In this document: in pieces, positions 27,453 to 36,475 of the stretch
Layout: every line of letters starts with the position of its first letter
Numbering within the stretch: the first letter of the stretch is position 1
Assembly: GCA_910588215.1 (NCBI GenBank)
Contig: CAJUQJ010000002.1
Span: 124,001 to 188,000, forward strand
Reading direction: 5' to 3'
DNA: 64,000 nt
Origin: an uncultured Lachnospiraceae bacterium
GTDB lineage: Bacteria; Bacillota; Clostridia; Lachnospirales; Lachnospiraceae
Position numbers and translations under genes: made by a program
Notes under the pieces: generated by a model
The model's database searches: none
What the model saw: only the letters and a program-made list of their open reading frames with translations
Told to the model about the DNA's origin: nothing

Positions 27453-29222
27453 TTACAGGGAAATATGCGTTTTGCTAAGTTCTTCCAGCGCTTTTTTGCC
27501 CGATATCACTTGATTTATGGCATTCATATCGGCTCCCATCCTGCTGGAATAATATTCAAAACTGTTCTTCTTCACCGCATAGAGTATATCATGGAAAGCT
27601 TTCTCTCTCTCCTGCGGTGTCGTGATCTCCTCCAATTTCGTATTGAAGATCTCTGCCACAGTCCTCTGTTCTTGTTCCTCCTCGTAGGCACTGATGATCG
27701 CCGCCGGTTGGTAGACACCCTGTTCCAGATCTGCAAACAGCCTGTCCGCCACATCCTGGTAAAGTGTATCTGTAAAATCACTGGCCGCAATATAGGGTTT
27801 GATCTTCTGATACAGCTTCGGCTCTTCCGTGATCCAGGTCAGAAGCAGGCGCTGGGATTTCTTCGCATTCTCCTCCGGCGTGTTCTTCTTTGAAAGCGTA
27901 CTCTTCGGTCTCATCACCGGCCGTACCAGCCCGGTCTGCGCCGCATATCCGCTCACCAGTTTCCGTAAATTCTCAAAACCGATATGGTATTTTTGCGCCG
28001 TCGATTCTATGTAGTTCTCCCGCTCCACCTCTTCCTCAAAGCTGCACAGCTTCTTCGCGATCTCTCTGTGAAAGGCTGTCTTGGATTCCGGATCATCCAT
28101 CTGGTAATCCCGCTCCAAGACGCTCAGTTCAAAGAAAAAGCTGTTCTGCGCCTGATCGATCCTCTCCTGAAATGCTTCCGGTCCCAGATTCTTCATGAAT
28201 TCATCCGGATCCTTGTAGGGGCGCATGTCGATCACTTTACCTCGAATCCCGGATTCCCGCAAGATCCCGATCGCCCGCATCGCCGCATTCGTACCGGCCC
28301 CGTCACTGTCATAGGCTAGCAGGACCTCTTCCGTATACCGCTTCAGAAGGCTGGCCTGTCCTGTCGTAAATGCCGTTCCCAGTGAAGCCGCTGCTTGTGT
28401 AAAACCGGCCTGATGCATGGCGATCACATCCATATACCCCTCGCAGAGGATGATATTTCCCTTACGGGAAGTTCGTGCAAAATTCAAGCCGTACAGGTTG
28501 CGGCTCTTATCAAAGATCATCGTCTCCGGCGAGTTCAGATACTTCGGCTTGCCGTCTCCCATCACCCGGCCGCCAAAGCCTATCACCCGATGATTGCCGT
28601 CCTGGATCGGAAACATGACCCGATTCCAAAATTTATCGTGGACTCCCCTTTTCTCATCAAAAGTGATCAATCCCGATTCCTGCAGAAGATCGTCCCCATA
28701 CCCCTTGGAGCGTAGATAAGCCGTCAGATCGGAGGCCGCTCCGTCCGCATAGCCAAGGCCAAACTTCTTCATAGTCTCGTCGGACAGCTGCCGCCCCGCC
28801 AGATATTGAAAGCCGATTTTTCCTCTCGGATTGCGGAGCATGTAATAGTAATACCGGGCTGCCTCCTTATTGATCTCCAGCAGTCTGCTCCGCCTGCTTT
28901 CCTTCTTTCTGGCCTCCTCATTATATTCCATCTCCGGCAGATTGATGCCTGCCCTGTCAGCCAGTATCTTGACCGCTTCCTGAAAAGTCGCATTCTCATA
29001 TTCCATCAGAAACGTGATCACATTACCGCCTGCTCCGCAGCCGAAACAGTAATACATCTGTTTCCCCGGAGATACAGAGAAGGAGGGTGATTTCTCATTG
29101 TGAAACGGACACAGCCCGAAATAGTTACTCCCCTTCTTCTGCAGGCGGACATATCCCGAAATTACATTGACGATATCATTTTTGATTCTGATCTCTTCGA
29201 TCAGTTCATCCGGATAATACAT
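27453..29222 (-). CDS. dnaG: DNA primase
   Basis: A 589-residue primase. The N-terminal zinc-binding domain has CPFHNEKSPSF and YCFGCGAGG (Cys3-His set). The TOPRIM region near residues 255-345 contains LCEGYMDVIA and LAYDSDGAGT, and the C-terminal helical domain binds the replicative helicase. It makes RNA primers at the replication fork. It is the second gene of the conserved dgt-dnaG-rpoD cluster. Confidence 0.97.
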   Translation of the reverse strand: MYYPDELIEEIRIKNDIVNVISGYVRLQKKGSNYFGLCPFHNEKSPSFSVSPGKQMYYCFGCGAGGNVITFLMEYENATFQEAVKILADRAGINLPEMEYNEEARKKESRRSRLLEINKEAARYYYYMLRNPRGKIGFQYLAGRQLSDETMKKFGLGYADGAASDLTAYLRSKGYGDDLLQESGLITFDEKRGVHDKFWNRVMFPIQDGNHRVIGFGGRVMGDGKPKYLNSPETMIFDKSRNLYGLNFARTSRKGNIILCEGYMDVIAMHQAGFTQAAASLGTAFTTGQASLLKRYTEEVLLAYDSDGAGTNAAMRAIGILRESGIRGKVIDMRPYKDPDEFMKNLGPEAFQERIDQAQNSFFFELSVLERDYQMDDPESKTAFHREIAKKLCSFEEEVERENYIESTAQKYHIGFENLRKLVSGYAAQTGLVRPVMRPKSTLSKKNTPEENAKKSQRLLLTWITEEPKLYQKIKPYIAASDFTDTLYQDVADRLFADLEQGVYQPAAIISAYEEEQEQRTVAEIFNTKLEEITTPQEREKAFHDILYAVKKNSFEYYSSRMGADMNAINQVISGKKALEELSKTHISL

Positions 29223-29292
29223 CTTGTCCCTTCTTTATCTATAGGATTCTCCATGCACGCTTATCTCATTATCTCTATATTCCAGGCCCTCA

Positions 29293-30297
29293 TCAGCCAT
29301 GCCATGTTTTCGGAATGTAGATCTCCTGATACTGCGCTATGGCAAAACGGTCCGTCATGGAACCAATATAGTCACACACAATTCTTTCCAAAGGCTCCCC
29401 TTCTTCCATAAGTCTATACAGGAATTTCGGAAGCTTCTCCGTGTGGTTCATATAGTATTCATATAAAGTGACCACCAGATTCTCCGCCTTGTTCTCCTGC
29501 CCCTTGGCAATGGGATTGCGGTAAACATTCCGAAACATGAATTCACGCATCGTCCGCATGGCATCCTCCGCCTCTTTGGACATACGGATATCATCCCTGC
29601 CTCTGCTGTTGGTCACGATATTATGTATGAAATAATCCAGGCGCTGCGTACAGCTGTGTCCGGCAACGGCGCTGATCTCCGAAGGTACATCCGCCTCCTT
29701 CATGATATTACCCCGGATCGCATCGTCCGTATCGTGATGGATATAGGCAATCTTATCCGCAAACCTGACGATCCTCCCCTCCAAGGTAGCCGGCATGGAA
29801 GCTGTCTGGTGGTTCAGAATACCGTCCCGCACTTCCATGGTCAGATTGATGCCTTGCCCGTCTTTCTCAAGCAAGTCTACCGTTCTCACACTCTGCTCAT
29901 TGTGTCGGAATCCATAAGGACAAGCCCTGTCCAACGCCCGCTCCCCCGCATGACCGAAAGGTGTGTGTCCCAGATCATGCCCTAAAGCAATGGCCTCCAC
30001 CAGGTCCTCGTTAAGCTGCAGCGCCTTGGCAATCGTCCTGGCCGTCTGACTGACCTCCAGTGTATGCGTTAACCGTGTACGATAATGATCTCCCTCCGGT
30101 GTAAGAAAAACTTGTGTCTTGTCCTTAAGACGCCGAAAAGACTTGCTGTGTATGATCCTGTCCCTGTCTCTCTGAAATACCGGCCGGATATCACACTGCT
30201 CTTCCGGTTTAAGTCTCCCCCTGGAATGCATACTGAGCATGGCATGGGGGCTAAGATACTCTTTCTCCCACTGTTCCAGACTTTCCCGTATGTTCAT
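29293..30297 (-). CDS. dgt: Deoxyguanosinetriphosphate triphosphohydrolase-like protein
   Basis: A 334-residue HD-domain protein. It has the family start (SIHSRGR-like LSMHSRGRLKPEE), FRRLKDKTQVF, then metal-binding residues in TRLTHTLEVSQ, GHDLGHTPFGHAGE and RFADKIAYIHHD. It hydrolyses dNTPs to the nucleoside and triphosphate, keeping dNTP pools in check. It sits directly upstream of dnaG, which fits a link to replication. Confidence 0.95.
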   Translation of the reverse strand: MNIRESLEQWEKEYLSPHAMLSMHSRGRLKPEEQCDIRPVFQRDRDRIIHSKSFRRLKDKTQVFLTPEGDHYRTRLTHTLEVSQTARTIAKALQLNEDLVEAIALGHDLGHTPFGHAGERALDRACPYGFRHNEQSVRTVDLLEKDGQGINLTMEVRDGILNHQTASMPATLEGRIVRFADKIAYIHHDTDDAIRGNIMKEADVPSEISAVAGHSCTQRLDYFIHNIVTNSRGRDDIRMSKEAEDAMRTMREFMFRNVYRNPIAKGQENKAENLVVTLYEYYMNHTEKLPKFLYRLMEEGEPLERIVCDYIGSMTDRFAIAQYQEIYIPKTWHG

Positions 30298-30471
30298 GGT
30301 GTGCCTTTCTCAAATTCAATCGCTGTTCAGCCCGCCCTTGGCTGCTCATAGATTCGGAGCTTCTATGGCTTCCCAGTTACGTTTCTACTGCTATTATTCG
30401 CGGTTTATCTCGAAAATCCTTTTTATTCCCGTCAAAATTTATGAACTCCTTCCGATCGGCACTGCCGGCGG

Positions 30472-31389
30472 TCATCTGCAGATATCATAAATAAATTCCG
30501 CATTCTTGTCCATCGCCTCATAGGCCGTCTTAAAAGGTGACATCTGGAAAACATGCCACATCCCCGTAAAGATATCCAGCTTCACGGATACATTCGCACT
30601 GAGCAGCTTCTGATAAAGCAATTTGGAATCATCCAGCAGCACTTCGTTCTCTCCGACTTGTATATAGGTAGACGGAAAGCCTTCGAATTCGCCGAACAAC
30701 GGCGAAATAAACGGATCAGCCAGGTTCTCCTCGGACGCATAATTGCGGATCATATCCGCCAGGTAAGCGGCATTTAACACTGGGTCGATCTTCGCCTTCG
30801 TCTGGTGGGATTTCCCCGATGACGTCAGATCCGTCCATGGGGACATCAAAACAAGGCCGCGCGGCATAAGCCGCTTCTCCTTCTTCAGTTTCAAAGTCAG
30901 CGTCAGCGCCAGATTCCCGCCGGCGGAATCTCCTGCCAGTATCACATCTCTCGCCCCATATCCCAAGAGCATCAGATAATTCCATACTTTCATGGCATCA
31001 TCCAACGCGGCCGGATACGGATGTTCCGGTGCAAGCCTGTAATCAAAACTCAGCACATCCATAGAAGTAGACATTGCCAGCTTCCCCGTCAACGTCCTGG
31101 CATAAAGTCTGCTCCCCGTGGAATAGCCGCCGCCATGACAATAGAGGATAACATATTTCTTCATATGTGCCCTGTTCACATAAACCCACTCTCCCTGCAG
31201 GATATCTCCTGTGCCTGTATGATCATGTATACCCACCTCTTCGATCAGCATGTCCTTGTTGCTGCCAAGCAGCGCTCCAAAATATTTCTGAGATTGACGA
31301 TGCTTCTCAATATCTGTATTCTCTACAATACCGTGCATCCGCTTGATCAGATGCATTAAATTAGCATTTCGTTTCTCGGTAATAGACAT
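30472..31389 (-). CDS. Alpha/beta hydrolase of the hormone-sensitive-lipase type
   Basis: A 305-residue cytosolic esterase. The oxyanion motif is HGGGYSTG near 84, the nucleophile GDSAGGN near 157, a catalytic Asp lies in the region after the VGENEVLLDD stretch, and the His is in MWHVFQM near 285. It probably cleaves short acyl or acetyl esters. It is divergent from an acyltransferase-like gene 200 bp away, so the two may handle the same ester in opposite directions; this is inference. Confidence 0.88.
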   Translation of the reverse strand: MSITEKRNANLMHLIKRMHGIVENTDIEKHRQSQKYFGALLGSNKDMLIEEVGIHDHTGTGDILQGEWVYVNRAHMKKYVILYCHGGGYSTGSRLYARTLTGKLAMSTSMDVLSFDYRLAPEHPYPAALDDAMKVWNYLMLLGYGARDVILAGDSAGGNLALTLTLKLKKEKRLMPRGLVLMSPWTDLTSSGKSHQTKAKIDPVLNAAYLADMIRNYASEENLADPFISPLFGEFEGFPSTYIQVGENEVLLDDSKLLYQKLLSANVSVKLDIFTGMWHVFQMSPFKTAYEAMDKNAEFIYDICR

Positions 31390-31418
31390 ATATCTGCTCC
31401 TTTGTCCATGATTTTATA

Positions 31419-31500
31419 GTAAACTTACATCATGCGCAGCCTGCCGTCGGGCGGGCCGCATGGCCATCCATGCTGTGAAAGTCGAAGACTTTCATAGTAA
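31419..31500. repeat. REP-like repeat, single copy, inverted relative to 62032-62187
   Basis: It matches the two tandem copies at 62032-62187 in reverse orientation. It contains the stem of the ATGAAAGTC...GACTTTCAT type and the GC-rich CATGGCC...GGCCATG core. It lies between divergent genes. Confidence 0.85.
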
Positions 31501-31589
31501 TATTTTAACATACAAAGTCATATTTATGGTATGATATGTTAAAGAAAGTATATTTCCATGAAAATTCGGGGATGGAGGACTAGGCAAAC

Positions 31590-32933
31590 ATGTCAAACTA
31601 CCAGCGCAGCACGATCCGCAAACCAAAGCAGGCCGGAAGCGGAAAGCCCGGCAGAGTCAAGAAGGACGTCTGGTACAAACTGGATCTGTCCGCCATTGTC
31701 TACCCGACTCTGCAGCGGCGGGATTTTTCATCCGTTTACCGTCTGTCCGTCATGCTGAAAGAAACCGTCGATCCCATACTGCTGCAGACCGCCCTGGATA
31801 AAACACTGCCGCGGTTTCCAACCTATAAGGTAGCAATCCGCAAAGGCCTGTTCTGGCGTTACCTCGAACCCAATAACAGGCCTGGCCCGTACGTCACTGA
31901 AGATATCAAGAACCCCTGTATGCCCATGCCGTTCAAAGGTAATAATCGTTATCTGATCCGGCTGTACTATTGCGGCAGACGAATCTCACTGGAAGCGCAT
32001 CACTGTCTCGGAGACGGTACCGGCGGCATGTGCCTCCTGCAGACCCTGACTGCCACCTATCTCGGGCTGCTTGGTCATCCCGTATCTCCCGAAGGCTTCG
32101 TGCTGGATATCAATACCGAGCCAGACCCGGAAGAGCTGGAAGATGCCTATATGCGTTACGCCAACGCACAGGTATGTCCACCCCGTCCTGCAGAGAAGAC
32201 CTATCGGATCCGCGGTACGAAGGAACCCTTCTATACGCTGAATATCATTGACGGTGTCCTTTCCGTGCAGGAAGTCATGACTGTCGCCAGGAAATATAAC
32301 GCAAGCATCACCGAATACCTGAACGCAGTCCTGCTCTACGCCCTGCTGCAAAAACAAAATGCCGATTTCCATCTGCGGCTGCGTCCGGTCCGGATCGCCA
32401 TGCCTGTAAATCTCCGCCGCTTCTTTCCCTCAAAGACGCTGCGCAATTTCATCACCATGGTATATCCCTCCATCGATCCGCGACTTGGCAATTACCGCTT
32501 TGAAGAAATCGTTGAGCACATACATCATTACATGCGTTATTATATCAATGATAAATTCCTGCGCGGAGATATCACCACCAATGCCGCCACACAGCGCAAT
32601 CCCCTGATCCGTGTTGTTCCTCTTTTTATCAAGGATATGGTAGTCCGCACCTTCTACACAAAAGTTCAGGATAAGAACTCCTCTGCCGGACTGACCAATA
32701 TGGGGGCCCTGCATGTCCCTGCGGATATGAAGCCCTATATCGAGCGGTTTGATATCTATATGGGACAGCCGTTTTCGTCCCGTACAAACTGTGCCATCAT
32801 CAGTTTTGAAGATATCCTGACTATCAACTTTGCCAGCAGCATCGTAGAAGCAGATGTGGAACGTTACTTCTTCCGCAAGCTGGTTCAGGACGGCATCCAT
32901 GTCAAGATCGAGAGCAATCGGACTCTGGAGTAG
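31590..32933 (+). CDS. Condensation/alcohol acetyltransferase-like protein
   Basis: A 447-residue member of the CoA-dependent acyltransferase superfamily. The active-site motif HHxxxDG is present as HHCLGDG near residue 138, and the second half carries the AMPVNLRRFFPS and LTNMG stretches typical of alcohol-acetyltransferase-like proteins. It would transfer an acyl group to an alcohol, amine or glycolipid; the substrate is unknown. It is followed by a DUF6320 membrane protein 135 bp on and is divergent from an esterase, a grouping that recurs in my recollection of clostridial genomes. Confidence 0.8.
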   Translation: MSNYQRSTIRKPKQAGSGKPGRVKKDVWYKLDLSAIVYPTLQRRDFSSVYRLSVMLKETVDPILLQTALDKTLPRFPTYKVAIRKGLFWRYLEPNNRPGPYVTEDIKNPCMPMPFKGNNRYLIRLYYCGRRISLEAHHCLGDGTGGMCLLQTLTATYLGLLGHPVSPEGFVLDINTEPDPEELEDAYMRYANAQVCPPRPAEKTYRIRGTKEPFYTLNIIDGVLSVQEVMTVARKYNASITEYLNAVLLYALLQKQNADFHLRLRPVRIAMPVNLRRFFPSKTLRNFITMVYPSIDPRLGNYRFEEIVEHIHHYMRYYINDKFLRGDITTNAATQRNPLIRVVPLFIKDMVVRTFYTKVQDKNSSAGLTNMGALHVPADMKPYIERFDIYMGQPFSSRTNCAIISFEDILTINFASSIVEADVERYFFRKLVQDGIHVKIESNRTLE

Positions 32934-33068
32934 ATATATTCCAACGCATATCTTCAGAGATACTTTTCGAGAATGCAGATATAAGCGAAAGAATATTCAT
33001 ACTATAAAATATCAATCAGGAAAGGCAGCCGTCGAAATACCTGCGGCAGCTGCATAGAGGAAACCTAT

Positions 33069-33773
33069 ATGTCTTACTGCGTAAACTGCGGTGTAGAGTT
33101 GGAAGCATCCTTAAAGAAATGCCCGCTCTGCCATACCCCCGTTGTCAATCCAAACCAATTGAATAAGGAGTTTCCGCCTTCTCCTTACCCCACCGAAAAG
33201 GGACAGGTAGAAGTCGTCAAGCGAAAGGACCTTGGCATTTTGTTATCCGTTGTCCTGTCCGCCACCAGTGGCACATGCTTTCTGCTTAATCTGTTAGTTT
33301 TTAACGCCTCTCTGTGGTCGCTGACGGTGATCGGATGCTGCATCTGCCTTTTTGTGTTTACTTTTCCTGCCATCTTTTACAGCAAGACCCCTATATATGT
33401 TTCTCTGCTTGCCGACGGCATCTCTGTGGCCGTCTATCTTTTCCTGATCAGCTTCCTGACCTCCTCGACTACATGGTTCTGGCAGCTGGGCCTTCCTATC
33501 GTCGTGATGCTGACAGTCTGTGCCGAAGTATTTCCGCTGCTGTCCCGCTTCTTTCCGCTCACGATCCTCCCCTGCTCCCTGTGTATCTTCCTGGAGATTC
33601 CCGCTTTCTGCGTGTCGCTGGAGCTGCTCATAAAACGTCTGCTTGACCGCCCCTACCGCATCACCTGGTCTGCAGTCGTCCTGACTGTCTGCGTGATCAT
33701 CGATTTCGCATTGATCACCATACTAGCAAAAAAACGCCTGCGCAATGAAGTGCGCAGACGCCTGCATTTTTAA
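33069..33773 (+). CDS. Zinc-ribbon membrane protein (DUF6320-type)
   Basis: A 234-residue protein. The N-terminal zinc ribbon has two CxxC pairs (CVNC, CPLC) in the first 20 residues, then a short linker and five to six transmembrane segments from about residue 60 to 225. The pattern fits DUF6320. Function unknown; its position next to the acyltransferase suggests a shared envelope role. It converges with the DUF4125 gene, the two stop codons overlapping. Confidence 0.78.
   Translation: MSYCVNCGVELEASLKKCPLCHTPVVNPNQLNKEFPPSPYPTEKGQVEVVKRKDLGILLSVVLSATSGTCFLLNLLVFNASLWSLTVIGCCICLFVFTFPAIFYSKTPIYVSLLADGISVAVYLFLISFLTSSTTWFWQLGLPIVVMLTVCAEVFPLLSRFFPLTILPCSLCIFLEIPAFCVSLELLIKRLLDRPYRITWSAVVLTVCVIIDFALITILAKKRLRNEVRRRLHF
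33728..33760 (-). terminator. Terminator inside the 3' end of the DUF6320 gene
   Basis: A 10-bp stem with one mismatch (33735-33744 with 33751-33760) is followed on the minus strand by T7. It serves the DUF4125-GerMN transcript and lies within the coding end of the opposing gene. Confidence 0.75.
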
Positions 33774-34393
33774 CCGTGTTTCTCTTCCGCTTCTTCCAAC
33801 GAACGATACCCATAGAAGAGCGTCTCATTGGCGATCGTCTGCTTTAACAGACTTTCGCCTCTTTCATAGGCTTCCAGAGTCTCCTTCCAGATCAGCTCCA
33901 GCGTATGTACGGAATAAGACAAAAGTTCACCGCGAAGATAACTCTCCATAGAAGAACCTGTCATGATACCGTCCTCGGCCGTCGTAAGAACCCTGCCCCT
34001 GTTCCTGAGGTTCGGATAGTCACGCAGCATATCAGCATCCCATTCCAGATTGATCTTGACGATCTTCTCAACAATCTCCAGCTTATCCGTCACATCGGGA
34101 AGATGCTCTTTGATCTCCTCATACTCTTCAGGAAAAGTGCTCTCCATCATCCTTCCGTACTTCTCAAACATAAGATTCCTGCCGTCTTCGCAAGCCTGCC
34201 TGCAGTCTTCCAGATAACTGTGCAGCACGTCGTCCGAATAGACCATCCACTGACTCATGCGCATCTTAAAGAAAGTATCCGGATCGTCCTGACAGGACGC
34301 CCTGCCCCCGGTGTTATAAACACGTTGAAACATATCCCATTCCGTCTGTACCACATCAAATATAAGCTGTTCCCTCTCGCTTACCTTCGCCAT
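33770..34393 (-). CDS. DUF4125-family protein
   Basis: A 207-residue cytosolic protein rich in Trp, Glu and Arg. The segments QTEWDMFQRVYNTGGRASCQDD and the later NLRNRGRVL are features I associate with DUF4125. Function unknown; no catalytic motif is evident. The ATG at 34393 follows AGAGGGAG and starts 20 bp after the GerMN stop, so the two are an operon. Confidence 0.75.
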   Translation of the reverse strand: MAKVSEREQLIFDVVQTEWDMFQRVYNTGGRASCQDDPDTFFKMRMSQWMVYSDDVLHSYLEDCRQACEDGRNLMFEKYGRMMESTFPEEYEEIKEHLPDVTDKLEIVEKIVKINLEWDADMLRDYPNLRNRGRVLTTAEDGIMTGSSMESYLRGELLSYSVHTLELIWKETLEAYERGESLLKQTIANETLFYGYRSLEEAEEKHG

Positions 34394-34412
34394 ACGCTCC
34401 CTCTCTTCCTGT

Positions 34413-35141
34413 CTATTCCTCTTCCCCTTCACTTTCTAAAGCGGGCAACTCCAACCTCTTCAACAACTCTTCCGGCGTACATTTCACAAATGCTTCCGTG
34501 TATTCCGCATTCTTGGTGACCAATGTCTTGCCGTTTACTACGAGATAGACACTGTCGGCATCATAATTTTCCAGAAATGTGTTCACCACCGATGCCAGTA
34601 TAATACATTCTGCCTCCCTGGACATGGTCTTCAAATATTCATCCATTGCCTTTGAGAGATCCAAATGCAGCACTTTGCTCCCATTGGTCTCTTCTTCCTC
34701 AAAAGAAAGAAGCTTCGTATCCAACGACACAATGTTATGCTTTGCCAACGCACCTAAAAGTTCTTCCGCCGTTTTCTCTTTTGCCGGTACAATCTCCTGC
34801 TTCAGGTCATAAGAATCTGCATTACCATAATAAATGACCGCTTCATCTTCCTGCGGAACACGTTCCTGCTCCGTCTGTATCTCTACTGTATCTTTCTCCT
34901 CATCATCTTCCTCGCTGGCTGCATCCTTCTTTGCTTCTTCGGACTTGTCAGCCTCGGATGTCTCTTCCGTACCGTCCTCCTGCAGCAAAAACTCCAGGGA
35001 ACTTACCAACAGATCTTCCGAAGACATCTCAGGTACTACGATCTCACCCGAATCCACTCGGCCATCTACTATACTGCCGCAGGCCGCCAGAACCATTGCA
35101 GCACCAGTTACTGCCACCGCTACTTCTTTTACTTTTTTCAA
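34413..35141 (-). CDS. GerMN-domain lipoprotein
   Basis: A 242-residue lipoprotein. The signal peptide ends in the lipobox LAAC near residue 21, then a very acidic Glu/Asp-rich linker (about 45-100), then a GerMN domain (about 105-235) as in GerM and LpqB. GerM of spore formers works in sporulation or germination at the envelope. A promoter is likely just upstream (TAGAAT with TTGCTT, near 35195-35225). Confidence 0.85.
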   Translation of the reverse strand: MKKVKEVAVAVTGAAMVLAACGSIVDGRVDSGEIVVPEMSSEDLLVSSLEFLLQEDGTEETSEADKSEEAKKDAASEEDDEEKDTVEIQTEQERVPQEDEAVIYYGNADSYDLKQEIVPAKEKTAEELLGALAKHNIVSLDTKLLSFEEEETNGSKVLHLDLSKAMDEYLKTMSREAECIILASVVNTFLENYDADSVYLVVNGKTLVTKNAEYTEAFVKCTPEELLKRLELPALESEGEEE

Positions 35142-35381
35142 AATTCATCCCCTCCCAGACTCTCTCTGCCACAAGTTCGTCTAAATTGGGTTTTATTCTA
35201 TCATACTCATCGCAAAAAAGCAAAAGAACTTTTTGCAAGCCCGACCAATTGACCGGATACCATAGTCATATTCCATAACAGCATTCCATAGCCATATTCT
35301 GATATTATTGCATATAATACATACAAATTTATAAGCAATTTTCCACACCAGTAAACTGCGATCCGTCTTCGTGGATATCCT

Positions 35382-35450
35382 GAAGATTATGAGTATCATA
35401 AAGACTATGGATATTATGAAGATCATAAAGATTATGAAAATCATAATCAT
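35382..35450. repeat. AT-rich imperfect direct repeats
   Basis: Short units of the type GATTATGA/GATCATAAA recur about every 9-18 bases. On the plus strand one frame spells a Tyr/His/Asp/Glu-rich tail without a start codon, which may be the relic of a gene end. I call no gene. Confidence 0.5.
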
Positions 35451-35467
35451 CTGCGACAATAATGTAT

Positions 35468-35570
35468 TATAGTAAACGACATAACAAATTTCTGTTTCCG
35501 TCTCTTGCAGGATCCGTATACGGCAGCTCCTGCAAGGCCGAAAACGAAATTTCTAATGTCGTTAACTATA
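35468..35570. repeat. Palindromic element, 103 bp
   Basis: The ends form a 25-bp inverted repeat with 22 matches (35468-35492 with 35546-35570). Inside is a second stem (CTTGCAGGA...TCCTGCAAG) around a CCGTATACGG core. The whole element can fold as one long hairpin. It is non-coding, with no transposase near. Nothing else is seen in the gap 35142-35610 apart from the direct repeats and the GerMN promoter. Confidence 0.75.
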
Positions 35571-35610
35571 AGACGATCTACTATATAGATTGATACAATG
35601 CAGAATCACA

Positions 35611-35651
35611 AAAAAACGCGAAACCAGAACTGACTCAATCCGGTCTCGCGT
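35611..35651 (-). terminator. Terminator of tRNA-Leu(CAG)
   Basis: A stem of ACGCGAGACCGG type paired with CTGGTTTCGCGT is followed by T7 on the minus strand, directly after the tRNA 3' end. Confidence 0.85.
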
Positions 35652-35658
35652 TATATGA

Positions 35659-35742
35659 TGCAGGAAAAGAGACTTGAACTCTCATGGTATTGCTACCACA
35701 CGGACCTGAACCGTGCGCGTCTGCCAATTCCGCCATTCCTGC
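35659..35742 (-). tRNA. tRNA-Leu (anticodon CAG)
   Basis: 84 nt with acceptor stem GCAGGAA/TTCCTGC, anticodon loop TTCAGGT (CAG) and a long variable arm as in class II tRNAs. CCA is not encoded. It reads CUG codons. Confidence 0.96.
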
Positions 35743-35753
35743 GAACAAATGTT

Positions 35754-35782
35754 ATTTTATATCCTTTTAAGTAGAATGTCAA
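35754..35782 (-). promoter_or_regulatory. Promoter of tRNA-Leu(CAG)
   Basis: TTGACA (35777-35782) and TAAAAT (35754-35759) on the minus strand with 17-bp spacing. Confidence 0.85.
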
Positions 35783-35870
35783 TACTATTTTCATATTTTT
35801 TCAAAAAAATTTTTAAAAAGATTTTATAGATAAACTGTTACATATTTTTTGTTAAATTTAGAAAAATGTA

Positions 35871-35899
35871 TTGACTTTTTAAAAACTTGATAGTAATAT
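35871..35899 (+). promoter_or_regulatory. Promoter of tRNA-Leu(AAG)
   Basis: TTGACT (35871-35876) and TAATAT (35894-35899) with 17-bp spacing. Confidence 0.8.
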
Positions 35900-35921
35900 A
35901 TTACTTGCGTTGTGAGCGCAG

Positions 35922-36005
35922 GCGGAAGTGTCGGAACTGGCAGACGAGCAAGACTAAGGATCTTGTGATGGTTACATCGTGTGGGTTCAAGTCCCATCTT
36001 CCGCA
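35922..36005 (+). tRNA. tRNA-Leu (anticodon AAG)
   Basis: 84 nt with acceptor stem GCGGAAG/CTTCCGC, anticodon loop CTAAGGA (AAG, normally modified to inosine) and a class II variable arm. CCA is not encoded. It is divergent from the other leucine tRNA, 180 bp apart. Confidence 0.96.
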
Positions 36006-36021
36006 GTTTTCTTAAAAGGCT

Positions 36022-36050
36022 GAAAGGCTTGATTTATCAGGCTTTTTGGC
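36022..36050 (+). terminator. Terminator of tRNA-Leu(AAG)
   Basis: A stem AAGGCTTGA against TCAGGCTTT (with G-U pairs) is followed by a T-rich tract. Confidence 0.65.
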
Positions 36051-36395
36051 TCTTTTTATTTTGCGAATCGGATGACATTTTGGTCACCTTCTGTATCATT
36101 TTTGTGGTCTGATGCAACATCAAGACATAAAATCAACAAAAGATGCATATGAGCTATTAAAGAAAATTTGAATATGAAATTGTACCGAAAGATTCCTTTT
36201 GGATTATCAGAAATTATCCGTAAGAAATGAGAACGTACCTTCATGAGAAGTGACCGAAAAATCCGGATATAAGCCAAAGGAGAAGAGATCAATCGGAATG
36301 CCGGTCTGCTGCCGATATGGTACATAGGGGCGATCGATCTGCCATATAAGGAAGATAGAAATAGACTTGGCGCGAAATAGAGCAGTATATGAAAG

Positions 36396-36432
36396 TCTAG
36401 AGCTGCTATGACCACCAAACAGCAGCTCTAGA
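36396..36432. repeat. Perfect 12-bp inverted repeat
   Basis: TCTAGAGCTGCT (36396-36407) pairs with AGCAGCTCTAGA (36421-36432) around a 13-nt loop, just upstream of the acetyltransferase gene. There is no T-tract. It could be an operator or the end of an older unit. The gap 36051-36395 is AT-rich, with broken plus-strand frames that may be gene remnants. Confidence 0.6.
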
Positions 36433-36475
36433 CGGTCCTATAAAGATAATTATAAAAATCGCGGAGAGTAAAGTT

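Noticed and set aside
35193..35459. 88-residue Ile/Met-rich minus-strand frame
   Set aside because: It arises from the AT-rich direct repeats; no start site or domain.
36056..36418. 120-residue minus-strand frame
   Set aside because: Odd composition, no ribosome-binding site, overlaps likely gene relics and a hairpin.
35922..36475. tRNA-Leu as an integrative-element attachment site
   Set aside because: No integrase and no direct repeat of the tRNA 3' end found in the following kilobases.
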